23,296 nucleotides of DNA, from NCBI GenBank assembly GCA_938015605.1, contig CALLPO010000122.1:1-23296 (forward strand), given 5' to 3'. Position 1 is the first letter of the stretch. Every line of letters begins with the position of its first letter. The position numbers and the translations under genes were made by a program. Source of the stretch: an uncultured Candidatus Altimarinota bacterium (lineage in GTDB: Bacteria; Patescibacteriota; Gracilibacteria; BD1-5; UBA6164). The notes under the pieces were generated by a model. The model was not told where the DNA came from and did not search any database. It worked only from the letters and a program-made list of their open reading frames with translations. Shown here one piece after another: positions 1-12,600 of this stretch.

Positions 1-1548
1 CATAGAAGTAAATCATTAGTTGCCCCTACCAGTAATTTTTGTAAAGTTTGATCTATAGTGTGAAGTGTTGAATATAGTAGAGGTGTGTGGAGGTGGTTTT
101 GTGTTTGAGAATGATTTTGAGCTCCGGCATTATGTAATATGATCAAAGAGGATAGAGATACTGCCCCTTCAGGAACTGCATGAAAACAATGTGAAACAGG
201 TGAGGGTTTGACTATTCAATCAGGAGACTCAAAGCAACTGTATAACCCTCTAGGGCAAGCATATAATCACTGACATGAGGGCCGTGATGATGCAACTTGT
301 AAAGCTTATAAGACTACATGTACAGATGGTTCATTGATGTCTCAAGATGCAGAAACAGAATATAATACATTATGGTTTGGTTGATCTAAATGGTATAGTG
401 AAAAAACTTCATGTTTACAAAAGGTACCATGAAGGAATAAAGAATTAACTTTCCAAACAAATCTCCGTAACGTTACTAGTTATTCATATAGGCTTAATTA
501 TTCAGACATGAGTAATATGTTTATTAAAATGACTAGTACTAATTCTAATCTTGAACCTGCAGAATTTACTAAAGAACTGTCTTTTGACTTTGAGTCTCTT
601 TCTGTTTGAACATGTACTGATTATATGTTGCATTGATCATGAAGAATTATTCATATAGATACTCTGTATGAAACTCATATGAAGTTTTGTAAAGAAAGTA
701 GAACAAAACTCTGAATCTATCATAGAGTTAAAAGGCAAAATTCTAGTTGAGCTTATGTATTTCAGGATAACTATTTAAGGCATTGAACTATTGAATTAGA
801 AGCTTGAGCACAAATTCAAAATGTATGAGACCATGTAGATTGAATCCCAGCAACAAAAGTAATTTCTTATAGCCCTGTATCTACTTGAAATGAACAAAAA
901 TTAACTTTCGAGACAAATCTTAATAACATAACTCAATATACATATCTATTAAACTATTCTGACAAAAATAATATAGTTTTAGATCTATCAAGATATAGTA
1001 AATACCTAGAACCTTCTTCTTTTCAAAAAGTGCTTTCATTTAATTTTAATGCACTAAATAATAGTTCATGTACAAATTATATAAAACACTGATCCGGGAC
1101 AATAATTGGTCAAGGAGTGCTTTTTGAAACACATCTAAAATTTTGTAAAGAGCCTGATTGAAAGCTTTGAATCTATCATAGAGTTAAAAGACAAAATTCT
1201 GATTGAATATATATATTCAATGATAAAATTCTCAAACACTGAGTTATTGAATTAAGTGCTGCTTGAAATATAACAGAGGTATGAGAATTTGTAGAAGTTC
1301 CAGGAAGTTGAGTTTCATGATCTAATCAAACAACTACATATACTGGTCCTACTTGTAAATTAAAAGATGCAACAGTGTGAAACTATGGATGACCCTTTTA
1401 TGACCCAGCAAATAGTTGTAAAGCTCATACAAATTTATTTGCATGTGGGAGTACTAATGTCTTAACTAGTTGAAATTTTTCTCCAAAAGCGAGTATCTCA
1501 TCATTTTCGTTTTATAAAAGTGAAACCAAGTGTTTAGAAAATAATTAG
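1..1548 (+). CDS. Repeat-containing, Cys-bearing probable surface protein (5'-truncated)
   Basis: The frame is open from base 1 to a TAG at 1546-1548 when TGA is read as Gly. The start lies upstream of the window, leaving 515 residues. A unit of about 152 residues occurs twice, starting near 442 and 898. Each copy opens with a K-x-L-T-F-x-T-N-L motif and N-Y-S-D, contains a Cys pair (C205/C230 and C357/C382) and ends near H-R-V-K-R-Q-N-S (codons starting at 721 and 1177, exactly 456 nt apart). The regions before and after the repeats hold further cysteines, suggesting disulfides outside the cytoplasm. I see no membrane segment or known family in the visible part, so export is inferred from Cys content, repeats and the lipoprotein that follows. 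The reading frame is certain. The function is unknown; adhesin or surface-layer-like is the best guess. Confidence 0.8.
442..1290 (+). repeat. Tandem ~152-residue protein repeat (two copies)
   Basis: Two in-frame copies begin near 442 and 898 with a 456-nt period, fixed by four matching landmarks: the L-T-F-x-T-N-L start, the two Cys codons (613/1069 and 688/1144) and the H-R-V-K-R-Q-N-S block (721/1177). DNA identity is high only near the last block, so the duplication looks old and kept at protein level. Confidence 0.8.
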
Positions 1549-1557
1549 TATTCTAAT

Positions 1558-1590
1558 AAAAAACTTAGTATTATAGCTAGGTTTTTTATT
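1558..1590 (+). terminator. Hairpin terminator after the repeat protein
   Basis: The arm 1558-1568 (six A then CTTAG) pairs with 1577-1587 (CTAGG then six T) across an 8-nt loop, with one G-T pair. It begins 10 nt after the TAG. The A-run on the left arm could also stop transcription from the other direction. Confidence 0.8.
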
Positions 1591-1617
1591 TGCTTTTACA
1601 AAGCAAAAAAATATAAT
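1590..1617 (+). promoter_or_regulatory. Candidate promoter for the lipoprotein-pyrH unit
   Basis: TTGCTT (1590-1595), a 16-bp spacer and a perfect TATAAT (1612-1617), 29 bp before the ATG. The -35 is weak, but the 16-bp spacing matches other promoters here. The -35 overlaps a small hairpin (1591-1605) next to the terminator. Confidence 0.45.
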
Positions 1618-1646
1618 ATTATCAATATTTTTCTAATGAAATTATT

Positions 1647-2741
1647 ATGAAAAAAATAGCAATTATATTATTTTTTGGATTTCTATTAACATCATGTTTT
1701 TGAGATTCTGATGAAGTAATAAAAGCAAAACAGGACCTTGGAGTTATTCAATGAACCTCTATAGAGGAGAGTGTTGAAAATAATGAGGGATCAATAGCAA
1801 TACCTACTATGTGAGACCTAATGGATATCAAAGGTGATCCAAGAATCAAGATAACTCAAATATCTGGAGAAAAATTATTAGAATTGTGAGATTTGGATTA
1901 TGATGAATTCAAGACTTGATATTCTAAGATTACAGGAACAACACTTGGACAAGTAGACAAGATTATTGTTTCTTTTTCTAATGAGGAGTCAGAGTTTCCA
2001 TCTGATTGATTTACACTGAAAAAATTTAAAGGATGAGATACTACTTTTGAGTACAATGCTAGTTCAAAGTTTAAGGTCTTAGATTTTGGAGTTAATCAAT
2101 ATAGATTTGTTGCATACTCAGGTACCCAAAAATCCATTCTTGAACTTCTTGTTGTTGTTTCAGAAGATGATAAAAGAGTATTGGAATGAAATGCTAGTGT
2201 TTGAGATTATGAAGAAAGTGTTGAAAATGTCACTACACAAGAAGATACAGAAGAAAATGTATATGAAGAATTAGCTGATGGGGACTTACCTAAGGGTTGA
2301 GACTTTTGAGATATTGTTAAGCTATGAGGAAGTTCGTTTACTTATTCAGATATTAAAGGTTTAGAAATAAATACAGTAACTGATACTTCTATAGATTGTA
2401 GTGATATTGATGGAGTAACTTCATATATTAAAGAGAATATTGCTAAGTGGCCTTATTGGAATACTTGTAGGAGTATTTTGAAAGAAAACTGAGTGTATTT
2501 ATATGTAACAAAAATGGATCAAAATGAATATGTGTATGAAAAACATTATATAGATCCAAAACATTGATTACATTGATCATTTGAGTTAGAAAGAGGTGAA
2601 TTGTATTCAACAGAAGATGAGTTATCTGTTACAGAAAGAGATTCACTTCTATGAGATAAAAACAAAGAATTAAAATCTAAAAATGATGATTTTACACAAC
2701 AGAGTATAACTGATAGCTTATTTAAAAAAATAGCACAATAA
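1647..2741 (+). CDS. Predicted secreted lipoprotein of unknown function
   Basis: 364 residues, ATG 1647 to TAA 2739-2741, with many TGA-Gly codons. The N-terminus is a lipoprotein signal: Lys2-Lys3, a hydrophobic stretch, then the lipobox L-L-T-S-C at residues 14-18, so Cys17 or Cys18 region is the lipid anchor (the only Cys of the signal region). The mature part is acidic, rich in Asp, Glu and Ser, and alternates beta-like segments with linkers. Two further cysteines near the C-terminal third (D-C-S-D-I-D and W-N-T-C-R) may form a disulfide. I do not recognise a catalytic motif or family. No Shine-Dalgarno is seen before the ATG. pyrH starts 16 nt after the stop, so the two genes are probably co-transcribed, although their functions look unrelated. 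Frame and lipoprotein call are strong; role unknown, perhaps a cell-envelope binding protein. Confidence 0.85.
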
Positions 2742-2757
2742 TTTATAATAAAACTAA

Positions 2758-3453
2758 ATGAGAGTAGTAATAAAAATTTCAGGTGAAGCACTTGCTTGAA
2801 TAGAAAAAGGGTGATTAGACTATGTAATGCTTGATAGTGTCTGAGACATAATTAAGAACCTAATTGATAGTTGAATTGAAGTTTGAATTGTAGTTGGGGC
2901 TTGAAACTTCATTAGATGAGCAGAGATTGAAAAAATTAAGATAGATAGATGTAATGCTGATAATATGTGAATGCTAGCAATTAATATTAATACAATTGCT
3001 CTTTCAGATGTACTTGAAAGAAAAGGTGTTGATACTAAGATAGTTAACTCATTTGATATTGATTGAGTAGCTGAAAGATTTAATAAAAACAAAGCACTTA
3101 AATATATTACAAATAAGAAAGTTGTACTTTTTGGATGATGAACAGGTAATCCTTACTTTACAACTGATACTGCTTGAGTCTTGAGAGCATTAGAAATTAA
3201 TGCAGACATGATGATTAAAGCAACTAAAGTGGACTGAGTGTATACAAAAGATCCAATGAAGTATGATGATGCTGAATTCATAGAATCAGCTACCTATGAT
3301 GAGGTTATTGTAAAAGGATTAAGAGTTATGGACTTCACCTCTATAGCACTGGCAAAAGAGAATAGCTTAGTTGTAAAGGTGCTTTCTCTTACTAAAGAAG
3401 ACTCAATAAAAAATGCAATTCTTTGAAAAAAAGAATGAACAACTATTAGTTAA
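2758..3453 (+). CDS. pyrH: Uridylate (UMP) kinase
   Basis: 231 residues, close to the usual bacterial length (about 240). It phosphorylates UMP to UDP with ATP in pyrimidine nucleotide synthesis, in the cytoplasm. Amino-acid-kinase fold motifs occur in order: K-I-S-G-E-A at residues 6-11 (phosphate-binding Lys6), G-A-G-N-F-I-R-G at 47-54, D-R-C-N-A-D-N-M-G-M from 63, G-G-G-T-G-N-P-Y-F-T-T-D-T-A from 126, and K-A-T-K-V-D-G-V-Y-x-x-D-P in the C-terminal half. Several motif glycines are TGA codons, including two in the GGGTGN loop, which is strong evidence for UGA=Gly. The ATG 16 nt after the lipoprotein stop gives the expected start. No Shine-Dalgarno is visible; the gene probably relies on the upstream promoter. 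Intact, with no missing key residue noticed. Confidence 0.95.
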
Positions 3454-3482
3454 AAAATAAGAAGATTTACTTCTTATTTTTT
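3452..3482 (+). terminator. Hairpin terminator after pyrH
   Basis: A perfect 13-bp stem (3452-3464 with 3470-3482) with a 5-nt loop and six T at the end of the right arm. The left arm overlaps the last two bases of the pyrH stop codon. Its A-run would also give a T-run on the other strand. Confidence 0.9.
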
Positions 3483-3510
3483 AATTTAAGAATAAATTAA
3501 GGTTTGTTCA

Positions 3511-3546
3511 AACTTTTAGTTCATAAAATGTTGAAAACTTTTAGTT
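3511..3546. repeat. Direct repeat AACTTTTAGTT in the giant-gene promoter region
   Basis: The 11-base sequence AACTTTTAGTT occurs at 3511-3521 and 3536-3546, 25 bp apart. The second copy lies in the spacer of the candidate promoter, so the pair could be a regulator binding site. It could also be chance in AT-rich DNA. Confidence 0.45.
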
Positions 3547-3558
3547 TTTCACTATTAT
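3531..3558 (+). promoter_or_regulatory. Candidate promoter of the giant gene
   Basis: TTGAAA (3531-3536), 16-bp spacer, TATTAT (3553-3558), 47 bp before the ATG. It lies between the pyrH terminator and the giant gene, so the giant gene is probably its own transcription unit. Confidence 0.6.
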
Positions 3559-3595
3559 GTTAATAACACATCTTTGCTCTCAAAATAGATAAAAA

Positions 3596-3603
3596 AAGGA
3601 AGG
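3596..3603 (+). promoter_or_regulatory. Strong Shine-Dalgarno of the giant gene
   Basis: AAGGAAGG lies directly before ATG 3606 with AAGGA five bases from the start. It decides the start codon and stands out because most genes in the window have no such site. Confidence 0.75.
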
Positions 3604-3605
3604 TT

Positions 3606-6600
3606 ATGAACTATACAAAAATACAAAAATCTGTAGCATCATTCTTGTTGCCACTTTTTTTCTTTTGACTTGTTTTTAGATACCCTTTTGGGGATTTTTT
3701 TAGTTGAGCGAAAGCTATTAATCCAGAAGTAAATTCACTAGTATCTATACTGGTAAATGAAGATATTTATTCTTGAGTGGAATCTAGTGTAGAGAGGTAT
3801 GCTGAAGATATCCAGAAACAATTAGAAAAAACAAGAGTAGTAATTATTCCTGTTCCAAGTGATGCTAGTGTTTTTCAGATAGCATCAATGAATGAGAATC
3901 TCTATTATGAATGATATAAGTGATTAACAGGTGAATGAGATTTTGAATCAGAGTTGGTATGAAGTGTATTTGTTTGAAAAATACCTGCTCCTGTTGTTTT
4001 TGATGGGGACAAAAGTTCACAAACTATTTTTCCATATACAGATTTTGAAGATAAAAAATACGTCTATAATCATCAAACACAAAAGTATGAAACAAATTCT
4101 AACAATTTAGGATGACTTAAAGCAGAAATTTGGCATTGAGTGATAGTTCCAAATAAAGGGTCAGACCAAGAAGATATTGATGCTATTAATGATTTCTTTG
4201 ATAAAGATCATGATTTTTATGAGTGAGTAGGAAATTTTACAAATGAGAAGTGAACAATAAATTGAAAAACTAATGAAGATGTAGACTCAAATTATAAACC
4301 ATATGTCTTTTATTTTGATGAGTTTAGAGAACAGGCTTCTTTAAGTTATTCAAAATATCAATGATATGAAGCTTACTTAGAGAATAAAGAAGATCTTAAT
4401 TATTCAAGATATTCAAAGGAATTAGCTCAATCTATTCAAGACAAAGTTTTGTGAGCCCAAAGTGATCAGATTACTGATTTAATGCAAGACCTAGATCCAA
4501 ATATAACTGATCTTTCTGCTCTTGAGAGTTTTAAATCTTCATGACCTGATATCTCTAATACTTCTGCAATCTCAACAAGATTTATTACAAATAATGTTAC
4601 AAAGAAATTTTTAGAAGTGTTGAATTCTTCAACATTGTGAGATTTTAGAAAAGATGTTTATAATGCAGGTAGATATAATTGAGAATGAGCTAAGGTTAAT
4701 GTTGATACTATTGCATATTTAATATCTATTTTGGATACTCTTTGAGATAATGTTATTAAATGAGTTAATAATAACCTTGAGAAAAAGATTGATGAATTAG
4801 TTAAGTGATGATTGTCTAGAAAAATAGCTGTCCCTTTAAATATCTCTCTTTCAGGGTGATGAACTTCATGAGGAACTAATTGAAGTGGATTTCAGACATG
4901 TTCTACTAAAAAATACACTAATTTCTTATATTGAAATCATTGAGATGAATTCAATGAAGCAATGGACTGTACAATGTATAGGTGAAGTACAGATAATTGA
5001 GGGACATTAGTTGAGGCAAATAGATGATATAATATTGACAATGTTCAGTGAGATATTAATGCATGTAAGGCAATTTGAACAAGTTCTATAGGTAAAACAC
5101 AGGGATATTGGGCAGGTAATTCTCCTTTATGATTTGATGCATCAACTTTTCAATCATGAGAGCTAACACTTAAAGATTCTAATTTAAATCTTGCTATAAG
5201 ACCACTATTTGATATCAAATGAGGGAAAAAGACAACAGACAAAAGTAAAACACCTGATCCAAGAAATTGTTTTGATAATAATTATCTTCTCTCATATGAG
5301 GAAGAGATGGATTTATGAAACTGAAATGAGAGTGATGACAATCAATGTGTTCCAAGTTATCAACTTCCAATAGATTGACAATCTGAACTTAATTGGACCT
5401 GTAATTCTACAAATAAACCATATGAATATTCTATAGGTTTTATTGATAACTATAAAGCAATTGAGCCTTTACCTGTTTTTCTCAACCAAGGAGATTCATG
5501 TGACATAACTATCATTAGTTTTTCATGAACAGAAAGATACTCTAATAAGCCAGCTTGATATGGTTGATCATGATCATTACCAACTCAATGATGATGAGAT
5601 GATGATGAATGATGTTATCCTACTATTAGAAATTTTGATTACAAAGCAATACCTAGTTTTATTGAGCATAAAGCTCCAACTGTAGGTGATTTAGGTGAAC
5701 AAACTAATGCTATGATAAGTCCTAATTTACCAATTGATAAAGATAGGTATATTGATTTTATATGAGCTAGTGGGAAATATGTAAAGATTAATTACCCCTA
5801 CCTTTACAGAGTTTGAAATAATTTAGAATATACGGGAAATTTCCCAGAGGACTACGAAAAAATTAAAGAACTTATTAATCAAACTGTTCAGTCAAAAAGT
5901 GCAGAGATTAATCAGGTAATTAGAGATAATAACCCTTCTGTTCTTTCATGAAAAGACAAAACTATATATGAAGATTATTTATATAACTGAGTATATCCAG
6001 ACCCAGATTTTTGATTGGGAGAATTCTTACCAACTGAAAGTAATGATTTTATTCAAGGTTGAGATAAAAAGGATATATCTTACTATGATACACTAGCATT
6101 TGCTGTATATTGGAGTAATTTAGATAGTGTAGCTCAAAAATATAAATTTATTATTGAGAATTATCTCAGTGATCAATTCGAGTGAAATGCTAATTATGCA
6201 CTTGCAAAACATAAAAAATCTTATGAAATTGCCTACTTATGAGCTCCATGAGATGCTCAAAATATGTATGTAACTCTTGATCCAGAAGGGAAAGGAGAAA
6301 ACCCATACGCAGAAGTTGTTTCACAAAACCTTTTAGTAAATTCAGATTTGATGTCTGCAAATTTGTGATTATCTAATGAAGATGAGTCTGATGATGATGG
6401 AAAATTTAACTGTGCTCCTCCTGAATGAGTCCCATTATGGGAATGGATACCTGCAGTTATGTGTTGGTTAGATGATATACTTCCACCAAAAATCAAAATA
6501 GTGGAAAATAAATGTTCTACTAAGAGTTTGTTTGATGAAGATAAAAAAGAATCTTGAATATATGATTTTGGACAAAATGGTCCTGATATTGAGGCAGGAT

Positions 6601-9600
6601 ATTGTTCTGATGATGTTACTTGAAATTGAATTAGTGATTGTTTGGAGGAAGAAATTCAAAACGCAACTATAAAATTAAAAAGTTCAACATTAAAGGCCGG
6701 ACATTGAGAAAATATAACTATAGAGGCTTGATTATTTGATTCAGATAATTCTACTATAGAATGAGTTAATCATATTAATACCATTTTTGAGCTAGTAAGT
6801 GTAGTAGTTCCTAGTGATCCATCATTACCATTTAACCAATCTAATTCTAAAGAAATTTATAATAGTGAGATTTTTGATAAAACATCTCGTAGAGAAGTTT
6901 CAAAATATATATCTTTTACAAACACTCAAGTTCCATTATCATCTTGAAAGGCATCATATAATTTTTCAGCAAAAAATAAAGATGCAGATATATCTGTTCG
7001 TTCAAGAGTAGTACTATTAGATAAGGATGATAAAATTATTAAAGAATTATCTTCTGATGAGACTAAAATTCAGATCAGAGCAACAACTTTTGCACTTTCT
7101 TCTAAGATTGTCTCAGGTACTGGAATTATAGAATCTAGTAGATTATGATTATTACCAAATAATGACACTAATGTTTTCTTTCATGATGCAAATGAGGAGT
7201 CTTTAGAATCACTGAAAACAAGAATTGCAAATTCAGGAATTGCTCAAAATAAACTGGTATTATCTTTGTCTAAATTTGATAAAGTTTGAGACATTCCAAT
7301 GGCTTATCCATTAACTATAAGATATTTATATAATTGAAATTTAACAAGGGAAGATCTCAAAATTGAAAGTCTTACCTGAGTAGGATTTAAACCACTATAC
7401 ATACTTCCAGAAGCGGGTGAATATGATATTACTATAACTGATAATGAAGGGAAGACAGTAGCTCAAAGTTTTACAGTTATTTCTGATAAAGTTAGTAAAG
7501 TTGAAGTAGAATTATGAGCATCAGATTTAGAAGTGAATTGAAATATTACTAATAATATCCTAATATTAAAAGATAAATATGGTAATATTGTTCAATGACA
7601 ACCATATGATGTAAGTATGAAGCTTTTAAGGTGAGGTCTTGTATTTCCAGACAATGGGACAGAATGATCAAGTACTAAAGATTTAAAGATATATAAATGA
7701 ATACAAGTATTTAGATTAAAACCTACTTCAAAAGCAGCATCTAATTCACTAAGAATTGAAGTAAAGACTAATGATGCTTCAGTTGCAACAACAGTTTCTA
7801 TAAATACACTTGAAAAGATTGAAACTTATATTGATATCCCAACTGATTTATGAGTTTGATGAGATAGTCATAATTTTACTCTTGCATTTGAAGATAGTAA
7901 AGGAGCAATTCTAGAAAACTTTAATTCTAGAGCGTATGTTAAAATTAATCCAATTTATTGAAAAGTTGCTACCCCTTATGTTGAAATTAAAAATTGAATT
8001 GCAAATGTATCAATGGAAACTTCAAATGTTGCCGGAGAAAATATACCTCTTGAATTTAGTATAGAGGGTTTATCAAAAACAATCAGAAAAAATATAACAA
8101 TTCTACCTAGTGAACCAATGAAGATGGATTTGGTACTTTCAAAGTCAAAAATGGAAGCTTCAACTACAAGTTCATGAACTCTAAAAGTAGAATTAAAAGA
8201 TAGATATGGGAATTTAGTACATAATGACAATTCAACTACATTTAATATTGAAATAGAAGAAAATTCAAAAAATAATTTGAAGTCTACAATCTTGAGTAAA
8301 AAAGCACAAAATGGTGAGGCAACTTTTGAATTAAGTGCAACTTCAAATCCTTGAACCGGTTATATTAAAGTTACTTCTGATCCTGATTTAAAACAAAATA
8401 CTTTTACAGTAGGATCTTGAAGTGAAGCAAGGATTGTTGAATGAGTGTGAGTAAATGCAGTACAAGTTAAATCATATTACTTCTGGAATAAGGATAATAT
8501 AGAAGGTAATAATTTTAATTGATTGTATTCAGTATTATTATGAGCTGAGTATTGAGATTTTACCCAAAAAGATTATTTAGCTGGTAGTTTATTATTTGAT
8601 AGAGATAATAGAAGTTTAGCAGTTACATCTCTATTAAATAATCCACATTGATTTGCAGATTCTATAGTTTTTTGAAGAAATGGGTGAACTCAAAAGCAGT
8701 CATCTCAAGGGGATTTATCTCAAGATATTGAATTAAAAGTCCAATTAGATCAAAATAATAAACTCTATCTTGAAGTAAATAATAATGCAACTAATACATA
8801 TGTTTGAAAAATATATTATAATTTTTGAAATGATGTGTATTTAAAAACTTGTATTTGAGAGGGGAATGATTTTGCTAATTGTGGATGAGGTATTGAAAAA
8901 ACGTCTATTACACTTAAGTCACTTTCTGATAACTATACTGTATCTTGACTTGATGAAAATGAATTTACTCTAGGTGAAAAGAATGGAAATACACTTCTTA
9001 AGGTTAATAAGCAAGGAAGCTTTGTTGTTAACCCTTTAGTGACCTTAGAAGTGGACTCTAATAATATAGGAGAAGAGTTGGTAATTAATGTTTTGTTTTG
9101 AGATAATATTATTGGGAAAGTTGGCGTTAATTTTGAAAATCATAAGTATATAGTAACTAGAAGCCTACAAGAAACTCAAACTAATAAAAAGATAAATAAA
9201 AATTCAATTATTGCAGAGTTTAAGAGTTATATGTATGGAACAAGGGATACATATTTAAAAGATGGAACAAAAACATTAGCAATCTACTATAATGATCCAT
9301 TTAAAGATGATAAAGCTTTAGATAGTTTTTCATCTGATTCACTTTCTTCACCTGAAAATTTCCAAACTGAGTGATGAATTTGATGGAAAAGTGATAATAA
9401 GTTTTTACTTAATTTTGCAGCGGGTAAAAATGTTTGAGAGTCTGTACAAGACTATGCAAGTTTTGGTTCTATAAATCTTTGAGATCCTGTAATTAATTTA
9501 AAGAAGATTACAGAAACTTTTAAAGAATCAACAGATGAAAAAAGTTTTGATTCTACAATATGAAATCTTTTATCAGATGAAGAAATAGAATCCTATCAAA

Positions 9601-12600
9601 CATTTGATTATAACAATGATTGAAATACTGATATACTCCTTATTAAAGGAGATTGATATATTTCTCTTCTTGAAAATAAAGGAAATTCAGCATGATTTTT
9701 GGATAAATGAGATTTAGTATATATTGCAGATTATTGAAAAGCATCTTATGTTAAAGCTTGAGATTTTTCTGGTGACTGATACTGAGATATCTTTTTTGTA
9801 AATAATAAATGAGAACCATTTCTTTTTGAAAATAGAGAAAAAGATTTTGTAAGAATACCCTTAAAAGATACATTTGATCTTAATGCTAAGATTGTTCAAG
9901 TAGAAATATTTAATATGGACAATGATGCATTTGCTAGACAAGATTTAGTAACTTTAGATGATGCTTGAAATATTAATATTTTTTACTGAAATTGACAAGG
10001 AGAAGTAAATAAATTTACTAAAAAACAAATAGGTAACTGATACTGAATGACTTTAAATAGTGATTCAAGAACAGATGGTGCTCTTGTATATTTTGATTGA
10101 CTTGTACAAATTGATGAACAAGACTTACTTGATAAATTAAGTGTAGATAACGATGCACTTGCTGAAGATCCAGTTTGAGGAAATGATGCATTTTTTGATA
10201 AAATAATGTTTGAAAAAATTAATTATTCAACATGAGAAAAAACTAATGATCAGCAAGAGACAAATATTGAAGAGAGTCTCCCTCTTCTTGATACTTTCCC
10301 TGAATGAGATATAGGGCCTAGTGCTAGTACAAATATGAGTGTTGCAGATTTTTTGAAAACTCACTCATGAAGCACCACTGTTCAGAAAGTAAATCATGTT
10401 GATTCAACAACTTTCATCAAGAGTGAATATGCTCATGCAGCTTGAATTGAAGTTGATAAGAAATTTAATGATGTTAATGGAGAAAATCTTCAATCTTGAG
10501 ATTTAGTTGATGTAACAGTCGTATTAAAAAATACAACTGAAACTCCTAAAACAGGTGTTGCCTATGTTGATTCAGTAGTGAGTCCATTTGAAATGAGTGA
10601 GATGAAAATTACCATTGCTAATAAAGCAATAGAGAGAAAGGCTCCAGCTTGATATAGTTTACTAGTTGATGATATTGATCTAGCTGCGGGAGAATCAATA
10701 ACTATTAAATACACTCTTAGAGTACTCCCAATAACTTTTGGAGATATTAAGGTGTGACTATTTGAAGAATGAACAGTTGGAGATGATTTATACTGAGATA
10801 TTATTATAAAGGCAGATAATCAAAATTGTTCTCAAGATGTTGATATATTTAAGTCTTTAGATACGCTAAGAGAATATTCTGAAAAAGAAAAAACGGCTCC
10901 TAAATGTGACCCTGAAAAATTGAAACTTCCAGGTGATCTGGACCAAAATAGTGTTGATCTTGATCAAAATGGAGTACCAGATTATATTGATGCAATTACA
11001 GATGATTTAGATAAGCAAAAAGATTTTGCAAATGATACATTTGATGAGATGCAAGAAGATAGAGATTGAGATTGAATTCCTGACCATGAAGATGATACTC
11101 CAGATTTCAATGCAAATGAGCTCTGAGGAGTTTTATGAGACTATAACGAAAGCGTTGATGAAATGAGTGCAGGTATTGATACCATGATTGAATGATTTTG
11201 ATGTGGTTTCTGATGAGATTCATGTATTTCTGCACCTATGAACTGGGCGCCATTAGCTCCATGACAAGATCCTACATTATTTGGTACACCAGTTGGTGAT
11301 TGATTGAAGGTTGGTGAATGAATTCCAGTGTTCTCAGCTTTAACAGGTTTGGATATGACTTGTTGAACAAGTCCTTGTTGTATTCCTACTGTATGGCCAG
11401 TTTCATCTAAGGCATATGTGCCATGACCAGTTTGTGGGGCTGATTCAGCGTGATGAGAAAAATGAACATGGTCTGCTACCAACTTTGTAAGACTTTTTGC
11501 TACACCTACTTTGACTTGATGAGCATGAGTTGCTGCCTGTTTTGGTTGACCTGCAAGTGTTGCGGGGAGTTCTAATCCTAAATGAGTGAGTCCATTAATG
11601 CCAGGATGAAATTGTATTGTATATGCTAAACCTCTTATCTGATGTAGTAATGATTGAAGTGAGTGAGATCCTGAATCTCTTGGTTTAGCTACACAATATG
11701 GTTGATGAAGTTGATTTTGAGTAGTAAATGCTAACTGTAGTCCTGAACAAAATAATTGAGAATCAACATGATATTGAAGTAATGCATCATTGGAAGATGA
11801 TTTTGCTAAGAGTTACTATGATTATAAACAATCTGATGTTAAATCATCAAGTTTTGAAGATAAATACAATGAAGCTCTTGATAAAATTTCTGAGTGATGA
11901 TTATTGGCTAGAAAAAATGAGAAACTAATTCAATGATGAAATTCAGGTGAATATGAATTTAGTGTATGATTAGATTTTTCATGAAATCTGGATTGAAATT
12001 TTGATGATGTTCAACAAATTCAAAAACAAAGGGTTGCTGGCTTCCCAAGTTTTCTAATGGATTGGGTAACGAGACAAATTGAGGAATTTGTAACAAAACT
12101 TACAGATTTTCCAACATTATTTATTATACTGCCAGATTTTGGTTGAATTATGGATAGTGATTGGTGAGAAGTTATTTCTAAATGAAAAACTGAAGCTTAT
12201 AGTGAATGAAAGCAAACAGAAGAAAATAGATTAGAAAATATTAAGTCTCAAATCAAATCTATTAACTCTAGAAAAGCTTGACTTGATTGTAGTGGTGAAG
12301 ATGAAATCCAATGTTTAAGTTTAGATGTAGAGGCATGAAAACTTGAAGTTGAAACTAGAGATTCATGATTTGCTTGAGAAGTATGATGAGCAAAAAAAGC
12401 ATTTTCTTGAATTAGATCTGTTTATGATTTTCTAGGAAATATCCCTATGGTTTCAGTTAAGCCTCAACAAGTTAATGTTGAAATACCATGGGTTGATCAA
12501 AATACTCTAAATAAAACTCTTCTTGATTGGGAATTAACAAAAGAACAATGGTTGTCTCAATCAGCAAGTATTCAATGATCTGCAAGTATTTCTGCTACTG

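Noticed and set aside
1591..1605. Small hairpin TGCTTT/AAAGCA as a second terminator
   Set aside because: The stem is only six pairs and is followed by A, not T, on the plus strand.
2086..2274. Short plus-strand ORF inside the lipoprotein gene
   Set aside because: It lies in another frame of a clearly coding gene and has no family resemblance or start signal.
11141..11482. 113-aa minus-strand ORF
   Set aside because: It is antisense to the UGA-dense part of the giant gene. TGA-rich coding DNA gives TCA on the other strand, which opens spurious antisense frames.
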